A stretch of 64,000 nt of DNA. Origin: Pseudescherichia sp031998825. Its GTDB lineage: Bacteria > Pseudomonadota > Gammaproteobacteria > Enterobacterales > Enterobacteriaceae. Positions 8,601 to 17,336 of this stretch are shown here, in pieces. Position 1 is the stretch's first letter. Each line of letters begins with the position of its first letter. Below the pieces are notes generated by a model that had not been told where the DNA came from, made no database searches, and was given only the letters and a program-made list of their open reading frames with translations. The position numbers and the translations under genes are program-made. Location of the stretch: assembly GCF_031998825.1 (NCBI RefSeq), contig NZ_DAMACX010000004.1, forward strand, positions 94,347-158,346. The letters run 5' to 3'.

Positions 8601-9974
8601 TTAAAACATCGCCAGCACGGAGTCGAAAATCTCCGCGCCGGTTGAGATGACTTTTAGATTGGCCTGGTAGACCTGGGTATAGGTGATGAGATTAACCGCC
8701 TCTTCGTCCATGCTGACGCCGCTCACGCTGCTCCGCTGGTTCTGCGCTTCGCTGTAGACATTGCTTGCTGCCTCGGCCTCCGTCTGGTTCTGACGGCTGT
8801 AGATGCCAATGTTGCTGATGATGCTGGTACAGGCGCTGCCAACGGTAACCGTACCGAGGTTAGCAATCGTCAGCGGCTGGCTGGAAATGTTAATCAACGC
8901 CTGTAAATTATCGCCGTTGCCAGAAGCATCGGGATCGCTGGAGAAAGCCAGCTCATCAGCGGTGATATCAGGGTTAACCCTTAACGGACCGTCCGGGCTA
9001 TCCGCGTCGTAGATAAAGAGCGGTGCGCCCGGATTGCCGTTGAGATCGTATCCTGCCGCCAGCTGGTCGTTAACCGCGACGGTAAACTGCTGCGCAATGC
9101 TGTTAATGGTTTCAGTGAGCGGATCCAGCACGTCGTGCTGATAGTCAAAGAGTGCTCCCAGCGATCCGCCGGTCTCCATCGTCATGCCGTAGGTTGTTCC
9201 AGCAAAGGTCAGCGTCAGGCTCTGACTTCCGTCGTCACCGCTCTCCAGCTGAATGGTGGCGCTCTCCTGCCCGCTTACCAGCGGCTGGCCATTTTGTAGC
9301 GTAATGTTGTAGTTACCCCTGTCGTCGATATTGACCTGGATATCCAGCATGCCGCTGAGCTGCTCTACCATCTGGTCACGGGCGTCGTACAGCGCCGAGG
9401 CGTTGTCACCGTTCGCTTCGGCCTCAGCGATCTGCTGGTTATAGCCCGCAATGCCGGCGGTCAGGGTATTGATCTGCGAAATGGTCGCCTGCTCCTGGCT
9501 GACCATCTCGCTGCCCTGGGAGGCTATATAGCTACTGGTGTTATTAAAGCGCAGCGCCAGCGCGTTCGCTTCGCTCAATACCTGCTCACGCAGGGCAGGA
9601 TCGTCCGGCGTGGTAGAGGCCGCGTTCAGCGCCGCAAAAAAGTTATCAAACCCGGCGCTGAGGCTGCTGTTATCATCGCTCAGTACGGTCTCCAGCTGCG
9701 TCAAATACTGCTGCTGGGTGGTGTAGTAGCCATAGTCGCTGGCGGCAAACCATACCTGATTAACCAGGTACTGATTCGATACCCGGCAGATGCTATCAAC
9801 CTGCACGCCGTTGCCCGCGCTGTTCAGCGCCCCTGGGCTTGCTCCCATCGTGCTGGTCTGTGCGACCTGCCGCGTATAGCCAGGCGTCATGGCATTGGCC
9901 GTATTCTGTGCGGTAACGTTAAGCTGCACCTGAGCTGCCGATGCGCCGCTGTAGCCAATGTTGATCATATCCAT
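8601..9974 (-). CDS. flgK: FlgK, hook-filament junction protein (HAP1)
   Basis: FlgK (457 residues) forms the ring next to the hook. The N-terminal flagellar rod-type segment reads NIGYSGASAAQVQLNV followed by NTANAMTPGYTRQ, and the C-terminal segment ends SVSGVSMDEEAVNLITYTQ and TGAEIFDSVLAMF, both diagnostic. It is shorter than the Salmonella polar-type protein (about 550 residues), with the loss in the exposed middle domain, as is common in lateral systems. A 73-base gap separates it from flgJ, and that gap holds no gene. Confidence 0.93.
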   Translation of the reverse strand: MDMINIGYSGASAAQVQLNVTAQNTANAMTPGYTRQVAQTSTMGASPGALNSAGNGVQVDSICRVSNQYLVNQVWFAASDYGYYTTQQQYLTQLETVLSDDNSSLSAGFDNFFAALNAASTTPDDPALREQVLSEANALALRFNNTSSYIASQGSEMVSQEQATISQINTLTAGIAGYNQQIAEAEANGDNASALYDARDQMVEQLSGMLDIQVNIDDRGNYNITLQNGQPLVSGQESATIQLESGDDGSQSLTLTFAGTTYGMTMETGGSLGALFDYQHDVLDPLTETINSIAQQFTVAVNDQLAAGYDLNGNPGAPLFIYDADSPDGPLRVNPDITADELAFSSDPDASGNGDNLQALINISSQPLTIANLGTVTVGSACTSIISNIGIYSRQNQTEAEAASNVYSEAQNQRSSVSGVSMDEEAVNLITYTQVYQANLKVISTGAEIFDSVLAMF

Positions 9975-10047
9975 ATTTCAATTCTCTTTGCCGGGTTGCA
10001 TAGATCCATAAAGCGGCACGGCAGGCCGCTTTCTTAAACCGTTGCCG

Positions 10048-10356
10048 CTAATCATGATGCGCCGAAAGCTGTTTAACGATCAGCTCCGCAATGCCCATGC
10101 TCTGCTGTTTCACCAGGCGGTCACAGAGCGCATCGTCATATAAACCCTGCATCATGCGCCCGGCATCGCTGCTAAGGGGGTTATCTTTAGAGTCAAATAG
10201 CGCATTCACCTTACGCATCTCCTTGAGCATCTGCCGCATAAAGATGGCCTCAAATTGCTGGGCGGCCTGGCGAAGGTGATTCTCACGCACGCCAGCCGCA
10301 TCCGCGATCTCATCGGCGCTCGGCTGAAGATGGGTTAAGGCATTAAGGGCATCCAT
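10048..10356 (-). CDS. flgJ: Single-domain FlgJ, rod cap without muramidase domain
   Basis: This 102-residue protein corresponds only to the N-terminal rod-binding domain of FlgJ (QFEAIFMRQMLKEMRK and FDSKDNPLSSDAGRMMQGLYDDAL are the conserved parts). FlgJ of the peritrichous Salmonella system is about 316 residues and carries a C-terminal glucosaminidase domain that opens the peptidoglycan for the rod; that half is missing and no remnant follows the stop codon. The gene directly abuts flgI (its ATG and the flgI stop share a base). A replacement hydrolase may be the NlpC/P60 protein at 33911-34597. Confidence 0.88.
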   Translation of the reverse strand: MDALNALTHLQPSADEIADAAGVRENHLRQAAQQFEAIFMRQMLKEMRKVNALFDSKDNPLSSDAGRMMQGLYDDALCDRLVKQQSMGIAELIVKQLSAHHD

Positions 10357-11465
10357 TAGATCACCTCCAGGTCAGCATCCAGCGCGCCGGCCTCGTGTAG
10401 CGCCTGGAGGATCGACATCACGTCGTCCGGCGAGGCGCCAAGGCTGTTCAGTACGTCCACCAGCGTCTTCAGGCTGGTAGAGTCCGGCAGCATGACCATC
10501 TGCGCGTGAGGCGTGTTCACATTGATGTTGCTTTGCGGCGTCACCGCCGTGCGGCCACCAGCCAGCGCATTAGGCTGGCTGACGCTGCTGCTCTCGGTAA
10601 TCGAGACCGTCAGGCTGCCGTGGGATACCGCCGCAGCGTGCACCTTTACACCCTCGCCCATCACCACCGTACCGGTACGGGCGTTGAAGACGACTCGGGC
10701 GCGCACGCGCTCTGGTGTGATCTGCACATCCTGCAGCTGCGACATAAAGGCCACCCGCGCGCCGGGGCTGGTCGGGGCTGTTACCTCTACGCTGGTAGCG
10801 CTCTTTGCCGTCGCCAGTCCGCCGCCGAAGGTGCCGTTGATGGCGTTGGCGATGCTGTTGGCATCCTTGAAGCCGGGGCGCTTCAGGTTGAGCATCACCG
10901 TGTTGCCCATGTCAAAATCGCTGGGGATCGCGCGTTCAACCGAGGCACCGTTGGGGATCAGCCCGGCGGTAGGCGTATTGACCGTCACGCTGGAGCCGCT
11001 GGCCCCACTGGCGCTCATGCCGCCAACCACCACGCTGCCCTGTGCCAGGGCGTAGATCTCCCCATCCGCGCCGTGCAGCTGGGTCAGCAGCAGCGTGCCC
11101 CCGCGCAGGCTCTTCGCATCGCCAATAGAGGAGACCGTGACGTCAATGGTCTGTCCGCGGGCGTACATCGGCGGCAAGGTGGCGCTGACCGCCACGGCGG
11201 CGACGTTTTTCACCTTGGGATCGATCTTACTCGGCAGCTGTACGCCAAACTGGCGCAGCATATTGGTGATGGTCTGGTTAGTAAATTTGACCTGATTTTT
11301 ATCGCCGGTGCCGTCGAGACCGACCACCAGGCTATAGCCGATCAGCTGGTTACCGCGGACACCCTGAATATCCACCAGCGATGACAGCGGTTGTGCCCGC
11401 CCTGGCTGCGAGCAGATCAGCAGCAAAAGCGTGACGATAAGGGCGCATCCTGAAAAAAAGCGCAT
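10356..11465 (-). CDS. flgI: FlgI, flagellar P-ring protein
   Basis: FlgI (369 residues) is a periplasmic protein that forms the P ring around the rod in the peptidoglycan layer. A signal peptide (FSGCALIVTLLLLICSQPGRA) is cut before QPLSSLVDIQG, and the conserved NQLIGYSLVVGLDGTGD segment follows. The C-terminus contains LKTLVDVLNSLGASPDDVMSI and ends HEAGALDADLEVI. Length equals the family norm (about 365). It lies 13 bases after flgH. Confidence 0.95.
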   Translation of the reverse strand: MRFFSGCALIVTLLLLICSQPGRAQPLSSLVDIQGVRGNQLIGYSLVVGLDGTGDKNQVKFTNQTITNMLRQFGVQLPSKIDPKVKNVAAVAVSATLPPMYARGQTIDVTVSSIGDAKSLRGGTLLLTQLHGADGEIYALAQGSVVVGGMSASGASGSSVTVNTPTAGLIPNGASVERAIPSDFDMGNTVMLNLKRPGFKDANSIANAINGTFGGGLATAKSATSVEVTAPTSPGARVAFMSQLQDVQITPERVRARVVFNARTGTVVMGEGVKVHAAAVSHGSLTVSITESSSVSQPNALAGGRTAVTPQSNINVNTPHAQMVMLPDSTSLKTLVDVLNSLGASPDDVMSILQALHEAGALDADLEVI

Positions 11466-11478
11466 AACAACTCCAGAG

Positions 11479-12156
11479 TTAAAGCGGAAACAGCGGATGG
11501 TTAAAGAGCCGGGTCAGCCAGCCTGCCGCGTTGGCATCGCTGAGCGCGCCGCGCCCGGCATAGGAAATACGGGCGTTACCGATGCGCTGGGAGGAGACCG
11601 TGTTGTCGTTGCCGATATCGTCGGCACGTACCAGCCCGCTAAGACGCAGGTACTCATCGCCCTGATTCAGGGTCAGCCACTTCTCGCCGCGGATCTCCAT
11701 CACGCCGTTGGGCAGCACCTGATGAACGGAGACGGTGATTGACCCATGCAGGCTGTTCTGCTGCTGGGAGCTGGCGTTACCGTCGAAGTCCCGCGAGGCT
11801 TCGGCAGAGCTGGCCAGCTTGTCTTTGGTTTTGCCAAACAGCGTAGGCACGCCAACGTCGAGACTGCTCTCCTTGCCGAAGTTGGTTTTGGCCTGCTTGC
11901 TGGACTGGGTCGACTCTTCGAGGATCACCGTCAGAATGTCCCCCACCCGGTAAGCACGCCGATCGGCAGTTAATGACCAGCTGTAGCCGGTCTCAAACAC
12001 GCCCCCGGCCCGCCCCTCCGGAGTCGGCTGGGCCTCCATTTTTGGCGGCGCATAGGCCTGATCGTCCTTTTTGACCAGCAGCGCCGGGGATTCACACCCC
12101 GCCAGCCAGGGCACCAGCGCCATTAACCACAGATATCGTTTCACGGGTGTTCTCAT
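11479..12156 (-). CDS. flgH: FlgH, flagellar L-ring lipoprotein
   Basis: FlgH (225 residues) is the outer-membrane L-ring protein. The signal peptide ends in the lipobox LAGC (Cys at residue 21), so it should be lipidated. Family segments seen are GDILTVILEESTQSSKQAKT and LTLNQGDEYLRLSGLVRADDI, ending in the C-terminal GLVR...GNARISYAGRG part. It shares one base with the preceding flgG stop and is in the flgB operon. Confidence 0.95.
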   Translation of the reverse strand: MRTPVKRYLWLMALVPWLAGCESPALLVKKDDQAYAPPKMEAQPTPEGRAGGVFETGYSWSLTADRRAYRVGDILTVILEESTQSSKQAKTNFGKESSLDVGVPTLFGKTKDKLASSAEASRDFDGNASSQQQNSLHGSITVSVHQVLPNGVMEIRGEKWLTLNQGDEYLRLSGLVRADDIGNDNTVSSQRIGNARISYAGRGALSDANAAGWLTRLFNHPLFPL

Positions 12157-12941
12157 TACAAATTCTGGTTGATGTACTGCAGCATCTCGTCGGCGGCAGA
12201 GACCATCTTGGCGTTCATCTCATAGGCGCGCTGGACGGTGATCATCGCCACCATCTCGTTGACGATGTCGACGTTGGAGCCTTCGAGCGCGCCGCCTTTC
12301 AGCGTGCCTAACGCATCCTCACCCGGCGTCCCCTCCGTGGGCTGGCCGCTGGCCGCCGTTTCGAGATAGAGGTTATCCCCCTCCGCCAGCAGACCCGCCG
12401 GGTTAGTAAAGTTAACCAGGGTGATCTGCCCAAGCTCGGTGGGATCGCTGTCGCCCGGCATCGTGGCCATCACCGTGCCGTCTTCACCGATGGTGATATT
12501 GGTGGCGTTGGCGGGAACGTCAATCTCCGGCTGCAGCGGCAGCCCCTGGGCGTTGGTCAACACGCCGTCGGCGTTAACCTGCAGATTGCCGTCGCGGCTA
12601 TAGGCGATGTCGCCGTTGGTCTTCTGTACCTGGAAAAAACCCTGCCCCATGATGGCAACGTTGAGCGGGTTGTCGGTGGTCTCGATATTGCCTTCGGTAA
12701 AGGTTTTCTGCGTTCCCACGATGCGCACGCCGCTGCCGTACTGAATACCGGTGGGCGCAATGTTGTTCTGATCCAGCATCGCGCCAGGAGCGCGCTGGTT
12801 CTGGTAGAAGAGATCCTGAAACATCACCCGGTCACGCTTGAAGCCGTTGGTATTGACGTTGGCGATGTTGTTGGCGATAGCGCTCATCTCGGCATCTTCT
12901 GCCGAGAGGCCGGTCTTACTGATCCATAGTGCTGCGTTCAT
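12156..12941 (-). CDS. flgG: FlgG, distal rod protein
   Basis: FlgG (261 residues) builds the distal rod. It begins MNAALWISKTGLSAEDAEMS, followed by the rod signature IANNIANVNTNGFKR, has the DLFYQNQRAPGA region typical of FlgG, and ends VDIVNEMVAMITVQRAYEMN and MLQYINQNL. Length matches the 260-residue norm. It follows flgF by 25 bases. Confidence 0.96.
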   Translation of the reverse strand: MNAALWISKTGLSAEDAEMSAIANNIANVNTNGFKRDRVMFQDLFYQNQRAPGAMLDQNNIAPTGIQYGSGVRIVGTQKTFTEGNIETTDNPLNVAIMGQGFFQVQKTNGDIAYSRDGNLQVNADGVLTNAQGLPLQPEIDVPANATNITIGEDGTVMATMPGDSDPTELGQITLVNFTNPAGLLAEGDNLYLETAASGQPTEGTPGEDALGTLKGGALEGSNVDIVNEMVAMITVQRAYEMNAKMVSAADEMLQYINQNL

Positions 12942-12966
12942 GAAAGATTATCCTTAATAACGACGA

Positions 12967-13704
12967 TCAGGCGCCACGGAGCAGACGGTTACCCGCCTCG
13001 CTGAGATCCTGGGCCGCCTTCATCATTTTGATTTGGGCTTCAAACTGACGATTAAGCGAAATAGAGGCCAGCATCTCAGAGACCGCCGTAACGTTGCTGC
13101 CCTCCAGATAGCCGCCGCTGACGTTAACGTTCTCGTCCGGCTGCGCGTTGCTGCCGTCTGCCGTGACGATCATCCCCTGGGCATTTTTAGCCAGATTCTC
13201 TGGTGGAATGGTCACCAGCTTCAGGCGATCGATATCCATGGTGGCGGTAACGTCGCCATCGTCCGGCGTAATCGACAGCGTGCCGTCACGACCAAAAGAG
13301 GCAATGGCGTTGGGCGGCAGCACGATGGGACCGTTATCCCCCAGCACCGGATAGCCGTTAATGGTCAGCTGACCCGCGTCGTTCTGCACCATATTGCCGT
13401 TGCGGGTGTAGACTTCACGGCCGTCGCTAGCCTGTACGGCGATATAGCCCTCTCCCTGGATCGCCACGTCCAGCGGCCGGCCGGTCTTCTCTGCGGCGGC
13501 CGTGCTGGCATCAACGCCGCTGGCGCGCTGCTGGGCCATAAAGCGAGTGGCAAATCCCTCCCCCTGAATCGGCTCCCCCTGCGACAACGCCATGTCGCCA
13601 CGAAAACCGCTGGTGTTGACGTTCGCCAGGTTATTGGCTGCGATCTGCTGCGCCATCAGGGTATGGCTGGCCCCGCTGAGAGCAGTAAAAAGTAAACGAT
13701 CCAC
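12967..13704 (-). CDS. flgF: FlgF, proximal rod protein
   Basis: FlgF (245 residues) is a proximal rod subunit. It begins MDRLLFTALSGASHTLMAQQ and has the rod signature ANNLANVNTSGFRGDMA. The C-terminal part reads GSNVTAVSEMLASISLNRQFE and ends DLSEAGNRLLRGA. It lies between flgE and flgG as in other flg operons. Confidence 0.94.
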   Translation of the reverse strand: MDRLLFTALSGASHTLMAQQIAANNLANVNTSGFRGDMALSQGEPIQGEGFATRFMAQQRASGVDASTAAAEKTGRPLDVAIQGEGYIAVQASDGREVYTRNGNMVQNDAGQLTINGYPVLGDNGPIVLPPNAIASFGRDGTLSITPDDGDVTATMDIDRLKLVTIPPENLAKNAQGMIVTADGSNAQPDENVNVSGGYLEGSNVTAVSEMLASISLNRQFEAQIKMMKAAQDLSEAGNRLLRGA

Positions 13705-13721
13705 TGTTGTGCCTCTCTCCG

Positions 13722-14915
13722 TTACATCGCCTGGAACAGCGCCTGGTCCAGCTCGCTACTGGCCAAGATCACCTTGGTGTTGGCCTGGTAGTTACGCTGC
13801 GCGGTCATCAGATCCACCAGCTCGCTGGTAATGTCGACGTTGGAGCTTTCCAGCATCCCCGTGGAGAGCGCGCCGAAGGTACCGCTGCCGGGCGCGCCCA
13901 TCAGCGGCGTGCCGGATTCGCCGGTCTCCACCCACGCGGTGCCGCTGACGGCCAGCAGGCCGTTCTCGTCCGGGAAGGTAGCCAGCACCACCTGCCCCTG
14001 CAGCATCCGCTCGCCGTTGCTGTAGGTCGCATACACCTTGCCGTCGCCGTCCACCTGAACGCCGTTTTGCTGGGCGGAGGCGTAGCCGTCGGCAACGTTG
14101 GTGCTGACGGAAAAGTCAGAGCCGTACTGGGTACAGGCGGCGTAGTCGAAGGTCATCTCGATGGGGGCCGCACCGGGTACGCTAAAGGTCATCGGCACCG
14201 CCGCGCCAGGGTTCACCAGCTGGCCCTGCTCGTCGAAGGTCAGTGCCGTAGTGTCAGGCTGCGCTGCGCCATCGAAGGTGTAGTGCACCTCCCAGCTGTT
14301 ATCCGCCGTTTTAGTGAAGTATTGGCTGACCGCATGTTCATTACCCAGCGAGTCATACACCGTGGTGGTGTAGGTGCTGTTATACGATGCCGCGTTAGTG
14401 GGATCGAACGGCACCGCGACGGTATCAATAGTCGCATCAGCGGCGTTGAAGTTAGCGCTAAAGGTCAGGGAGCTTGTCGCCTGGGCCGGCAGCGATCCGG
14501 TCTTAATCTGCAGATCCGTCACCGTACCGGTTTGCAGCGCCCCATTTTCATCCACCGGATAACCCTGCAGATAGTCACCGGAGGCATTGACGATGTAGCC
14601 GTCCTTATCCGTGTTGAATGACCCGGCCCGCGTATAGGTGACGTTACCCGCGCTATCGTGAAGCACGAAGAAGCCATCGTCGTTAATCGCCATATCCAGC
14701 GCGTTCCCGGTTGAAACCATGGAGCCACCGCGCGAGATGCTTTGGGCCGTTCCGTCCACGCTCACCCCCATCGCCTGGGTACCCGCATACATGGCGGAGA
14801 ACTCGGTCGTCATGGACTTGTAGCCCACCGTCCCGGCGTTAGCGATGTTATTACTGATGCCATCCAACTGTTCATTGACCGCGTTCAGGCCACTGGCTGC
14901 AATGCTGTAACTCAT
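13722..14915 (-). CDS. flgE: FlgE, flagellar hook protein
   Basis: FlgE (397 residues) polymerises into the hook. The N-terminal part is YSIAASGLNAVNEQLDGISN with the signature NNIANAGTVGYKS, and the C-terminal part is SSNVDITSELVDLMTAQRNY ending SSELDQALFQAM. The size is close to the Salmonella hook protein (403), so the exposed domains are present. It lies 23 bases after flgD. Confidence 0.96.
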   Translation of the reverse strand: MSYSIAASGLNAVNEQLDGISNNIANAGTVGYKSMTTEFSAMYAGTQAMGVSVDGTAQSISRGGSMVSTGNALDMAINDDGFFVLHDSAGNVTYTRAGSFNTDKDGYIVNASGDYLQGYPVDENGALQTGTVTDLQIKTGSLPAQATSSLTFSANFNAADATIDTVAVPFDPTNAASYNSTYTTTVYDSLGNEHAVSQYFTKTADNSWEVHYTFDGAAQPDTTALTFDEQGQLVNPGAAVPMTFSVPGAAPIEMTFDYAACTQYGSDFSVSTNVADGYASAQQNGVQVDGDGKVYATYSNGERMLQGQVVLATFPDENGLLAVSGTAWVETGESGTPLMGAPGSGTFGALSTGMLESSNVDITSELVDLMTAQRNYQANTKVILASSELDQALFQAM

Positions 14916-14938
14916 AACTTACTGTTCCTTTAAAATAG

Positions 14939-15634
14939 TCAAACGACATCCTGAGCAGGCGCATCATCCGGCACGCCAAACTGGCTGATCATGGTGAAGG
15001 GCACCTCCCCTACGCCGCTGACGTTGAGCAGCGGTGTGCCGCCATCTAGCGGAATACGCACGTCGGTCACAACGCCTGCTACCTCGACCGGCACCTCCTC
15101 TTCGCCGGTATCGGTGACCACCGACACGGAGTAGTCCCCAGGAGGAATGCCGTAGTCCGCGGGATCGATGCTAAAGCTCACCGCCCCCGGTCCAAACGAA
15201 CTTCCCGTCAGCGGAATGTCGTAATCGTTTCCAGCCTCGTCAGTGATATGGATGTCAACGCGGGCACAGGCGTTATCGAGGTCAATGCGGCCCTGAATAG
15301 CGCCATCGTCAACCTCAAGGGTAGTGGTCTGAACCATGATCGGATCGCCCACCATCTTGCCCAGCGCCATTACCTGGAGGTTGCTCATCAGGATGGCGTT
15401 GGTGTTCATTTCCGTCGCCACCTCCTCCGCCATCGCCACCTGCGCCATAGAGGAGAGCTGGGTAACGTACTCGGTGGGATCGGTCGGGTCAGTGGGATCC
15501 TGGTTCTGGATCTCCGCCACCAGCAGGGTCAGAAACGTGTCGGCCATGGAGGTCGACGTGCTGGTCGTTGTGGATACTGTGCTGTCCGTTGCCGATCCGG
15601 TATAAGATGCATTCAGCGATACGGTGGAACTCAT
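14939..15634 (-). CDS. flgD: FlgD, hook-cap protein
   Basis: FlgD (231 residues) is the scaffold that caps the growing hook. The N-terminal region is Ser/Thr-rich, followed by the diagnostic FLTLLVAEIQNQDPTDPTDP and ALGKMVGDP-type segment, then the Ig-like FLG domain (YGIPPGDYSVSVVTDTGEEE). The stop overlaps no gene downstream, while its ATG overlaps the flgC stop by four bases. It is part of the flgB operon. Confidence 0.94.
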   Translation of the reverse strand: MSSTVSLNASYTGSATDSTVSTTTSTSTSMADTFLTLLVAEIQNQDPTDPTDPTEYVTQLSSMAQVAMAEEVATEMNTNAILMSNLQVMALGKMVGDPIMVQTTTLEVDDGAIQGRIDLDNACARVDIHITDEAGNDYDIPLTGSSFGPGAVSFSIDPADYGIPPGDYSVSVVTDTGEEEVPVEVAGVVTDVRIPLDGGTPLLNVSGVGEVPFTMISQFGVPDDAPAQDVV

Positions 15635-16062
15635 ACGCTCTCTCCCAGCTTCAGCAGGCTCTGCTGCATGCTCTTCACGTTGTTCAGCACCTCAACGTCG
15701 GTCGCAAAGTTTTGCGAGGCTGACATCATGTCGGCCATCTGCTCGACCACGTTGACGTCCGGATACCAGACATAGCCATCCCGGTCGGCCAGCGGATGGT
15801 GCGGCTCATAGCGGCGCACGGCGCTACCGCTGTCCACCACGTCCTGCACGCGCACGCTGGCCCCGGTGAGGTCGTGATGCCCCGCCTGCACCAGGCTGTT
15901 GTGGTAGACCGAGGCAAAAACCGGGCTGCGTGCCTTGTAGGTTGCCGCCTCGCTCGGGGCGGGTGAGTCCGCGTTGGCCAGATTGCTGGCGACGGTGTTG
16001 AGCCGTACCGTCTGGGCAGTCATCGCCGAACCGGAGATCTGATAGATATCAGAAAATGACAT
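15631..16062 (-). CDS. flgC: FlgC, proximal rod protein
   Basis: FlgC (143 residues) is a rod subunit. It begins MSFSDIYQISGSAMTAQTVR with the rod signature NTVASNLANADSPA, and it has the C-terminal YPDVNVVEQMADMMSASQNF and NNVKSMQQSLLKLGESV. Length is near the 134-residue norm. It lies two bases after flgB and overlaps flgD by 4 bases. Confidence 0.95.
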   Translation of the reverse strand: MSFSDIYQISGSAMTAQTVRLNTVASNLANADSPAPSEAATYKARSPVFASVYHNSLVQAGHHDLTGASVRVQDVVDSGSAVRRYEPHHPLADRDGYVWYPDVNVVEQMADMMSASQNFATDVEVLNNVKSMQQSLLKLGESV

Positions 16063-16064
16063 GG

Positions 16065-16412
16065 TTATTTCCCTTCGATGGCCGTTCTCAGGCCGTTGAT
16101 GGACATATTTAAAAAGGTCAGGCTGCTCTGGTAGTCGAGGCTGTTTTGTGAAAATCGCGTCTGTTCGCTATGTAGCTCTACCGTGTTGCCATCCTGAGTT
16201 GACTGCATCGGCAGGCGATACAGCACCTGTGTGTTATGTAGCCCGCTTCCTTGCGTTGCCCGTTGCATCTCGCGGGCGAAATCAATATCTTTGGCTTTGA
16301 AATTTGGCGTATCAACGTTTGCCAGATTGGCGGTAAGCAGCTCGGTCCTCGCAAGACGTAGCTTCACCGCCTGTGGGTGTACACCCAGTGCTTTCTGAAA
16401 ACTGATCCCCAT
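16065..16412 (-). CDS. flgB: FlgB, proximal rod protein
   Basis: FlgB is a rod subunit of 115 residues from the ATG at 16412 (MGISFQKALGVHPQAVKLR), with the signature LLTANLANVDTPNFKAKDIDF. I chose this start and not the in-frame ATG at 16433 because the AAAGGAG ribosome-binding site lies inside that extension, 8 bases before 16412. It is the first gene of the flgBCDEFGHIJKL-lafW operon, with a sigma54 promoter 45 bases upstream. Confidence 0.94.
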   Translation of the reverse strand: MGISFQKALGVHPQAVKLRLARTELLTANLANVDTPNFKAKDIDFAREMQRATQGSGLHNTQVLYRLPMQSTQDGNTVELHSEQTRFSQNSLDYQSSLTFLNMSINGLRTAIEGK

Positions 16413-16456
16413 TGTGCGTAGCACTCCTTTCACATAACTGACGTGCGTGCCTGATA

Positions 16457-16473
16457 GGCAACAATCGTGCCAA
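16457..16473 (-). promoter_or_regulatory. Sigma54 promoter of the flgB operon
   Basis: On the minus strand the sequence reads TTGGCAC-GATTG-TTGCC, an excellent match to the -24/-12 consensus TGGCAC-N5-TTGC. The -12 element is about 45 bases from the flgB start. A near-identical promoter precedes lafB. The sigma54 activator LafK encoded in the locus is the likely partner. Confidence 0.88.
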
Positions 16474-16501
16474 CTTTTAAGTTATTGAAAGGTTTAATAT
16501 T

Positions 16502-17254
16502 ATGTTTTCTCTCTTCGCTAAGCGGAAAGCCAACTTCCGCTTTATGGCCAGCCTCCTGCTTGCCACCCCCTTGCTTGTTACGGCTCACCCGGCCCTGTCC
16601 GCTGCTCGCCAGCAGATTAACGCCCAGGTTATCGAGGAGGCCGGCAAAGCTATTGCTGCTTTAGCGCAGCGTTCGGGGTGGCATGACTATCGCTACACCC
16701 TTAACGTGTTTATGCCCGGTAACGTTGCCGCTCTCCCCGCCTGCAGCCAGCCGCTGCGCATCAGCGGCGCGCCGCTCCAGCTGAAGAACCTTGCCCGGCA
16801 AAATTACCGGGTGGCATGCGACAGCGGAACGTCGTGGCAGAGTGCCGTCACCGTCAAGGCCGACGTCTACCTGTCGGTGGTAATGGCAGCCCGTGAGATT
16901 GCGCGCGGGGAGGTGATGCCCCCCGATGGGCTGGTGATGAAGAGGTATAACATCAGCAACCTACGCGGTGAGCCGTTGCTGAGCCGCGAGGCCACAACGG
17001 GGTTAACAGCGAAACGTACCCTGCGCCCGTGGAAACCGATACTGCGCACGCAGCTTGAGCAGCCGCTGCTAGTAAAGCGTGGCCAGGCGGTAACCATCAT
17101 CTCCCAGACGGGTGAGATCCGCGCGCAGACCGCAGGCGTGGCGCTGAAAGATGGCCGTCAGCATGAAACTATCAAGGTACAAAATAGCAGCAGCGAACGG
17201 GTGATTGACGCCATCGTCGCAGGCCCAGGGCAGGTGAGCGTCGGGGCGCAATAA
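16502..17254 (+). CDS. flgA: FlgA, P-ring assembly chaperone
   Basis: FlgA (250 residues) is the periplasmic chaperone for P-ring formation. An N-terminal signal (MASLLLATPLLVTAHPALSA after a short basic stretch) is followed by the mature protein. The C-terminal SAF-type domain has AAREIARGEVMPPDGL, RTLRPWKPILRTQLE and KRGQAVTIISQTGEI. The ribosome-binding site AAAGG lies 9 bases before the ATG. It is divergent from flgB across a 67-base region and stands before flgM, but flgM has its own sigma28-like promoter. Confidence 0.92.
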   Translation: MFSLFAKRKANFRFMASLLLATPLLVTAHPALSAARQQINAQVIEEAGKAIAALAQRSGWHDYRYTLNVFMPGNVAALPACSQPLRISGAPLQLKNLARQNYRVACDSGTSWQSAVTVKADVYLSVVMAAREIARGEVMPPDGLVMKRYNISNLRGEPLLSREATTGLTAKRTLRPWKPILRTQLEQPLLVKRGQAVTIISQTGEIRAQTAGVALKDGRQHETIKVQNSSSERVIDAIVAGPGQVSVGAQ

Positions 17255-17268
17255 TTTTTCACCGCGGC

Positions 17269-17296
17269 TTAATTTTTTACTTTTCGCTGCCGCTTT
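17269..17296 (+). promoter_or_regulatory. Sigma28-like (LafS) promoter before flgM
   Basis: TTAATTTTTT is followed after 10 bases by GCCGCTTT, which aligns with the sigma28 consensus TAAAGTTT-N11-GCCGATAA. The same two words, at 9-base spacing, precede the flagellin gene lafA (41886-41912), which strongly supports a shared promoter class. Confidence 0.7.
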
Positions 17297-17336
17297 TCAT
17301 ACGTAATCGTTAAAAATGTCCTCTGATGAGAAACCT

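Noticed and set aside
10506..11384. Long open frame antisense to flgI
   Set aside because: FlgI on the other strand is clear; this frame is His/Arg/Ala-rich shadow sequence.
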